Shown here in pieces: positions 6,410 through 6,469 of a stretch of DNA of 6,469 bases (its first letter is position 1; every line of letters begins with the position of its first letter). The position numbers and the translations under genes are program-made. The notes beneath the pieces are model-generated. The model made no database searches. It was not told the DNA's origin and saw only the letters and a list, made by a program, of their open reading frames with translations. Source of the stretch: SLJM01 sp964415785 (GTDB lineage: Bacteria; Myxococcota_A; Bradymonadia; Bradymonadales; Bradymonadaceae); NCBI GenBank assembly GCA_964415785.1, contig CAYQBU010000203.1, forward strand, positions 1-6,469, written 5' to 3'.

Positions 6410-6469
6410 GTATTCCTTTTGAACAACTCAAACCGCCTCGGTGGGGAGGCGAAGTGCCAGAACCTGTGG
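6406..6469 (+). CDS. Start of an unidentified gene overlapping the channel stop (ATGA), 3'-truncated by window edge
   Basis: An ATG at 6406-6408 overlaps the channel's TGA (6407-6409) in the four-base ATGA arrangement typical of translationally coupled operon genes. It stays open to the window end, giving MSIPFEQLKPPRWGGEVPEP plus a last V. No clear Shine-Dalgarno sequence precedes it (the upstream bases are AATAGTAGCCCCTC), so it may rely on ribosomes finishing the channel. Only 21 residues are visible, with no recognisable motif, so no function is proposed. A short open frame of this length can occur by chance; the support is the overlap geometry and the lack of any intergenic gap. Confidence 0.5.
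   Translation, partial: MSIPFEQLKPPRWGGEVPEPV

Noticed and set aside
6186..6431. Minus-strand and alternative-frame proteins of LRA, SGS or SPK repeats over the tail repeat
   Set aside because: A 9-bp repeat free of stop codons keeps several frames open; only the (P/A/V)EE frame continues from a real domain protein.

Overview
The window has about 60% GC and tightly packed genes. It looks like a free-living Gram-negative bacterium, possibly a deltaproteobacterial, myxococcal or bradymonad-type lineage. That placement is an impression from protein style, not a sequence match.

Layout. (1) Positions 1-3476 (+) hold the C-terminal three quarters of the large subunit of glutamate synthase (GltB, GOGAT); its N-terminal glutaminase part lies before the window. 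(2) Positions 3477-3697 are a convergent intergenic gap filled almost entirely by two palindromic elements set end to end, each bounded by CTAG. (3) Positions 3698-4234 (-) encode a membrane-anchored SRPBCC/polyketide-cyclase-like protein of unknown ligand. (4) Positions 4235-4426 are a divergent intergenic region with a perfect 8-3-8 dyad and a weak candidate promoter. (5) Positions 4427-6409 (+) encode a two-transmembrane potassium channel with a TAGFG selectivity filter, two cytosolic RCK (TrkA-type) modules and a Glu-Glu-Pro repeat tail. (6) At 6406 a further gene begins inside the channel's stop codon (ATGA) and runs off the window.

How the parts relate. GltB makes glutamate, and glutamate is the usual counter-ion for cytoplasmic K+, so a K+ channel nearby is compatible with shared ionic or osmotic physiology; adjacency alone does not show this. 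The SRPBCC gene and the channel diverge from one control region. The channel and the gene at 6406 are probably co-translated.

The least ordinary parts are the paired CTAG-bounded elements, the channel's altered filter and altered first RCK nucleotide motif, and the 14-unit 9-bp repeat. I found no tRNA, rRNA, CRISPR array, intact transposase or clearly new defence-type system.
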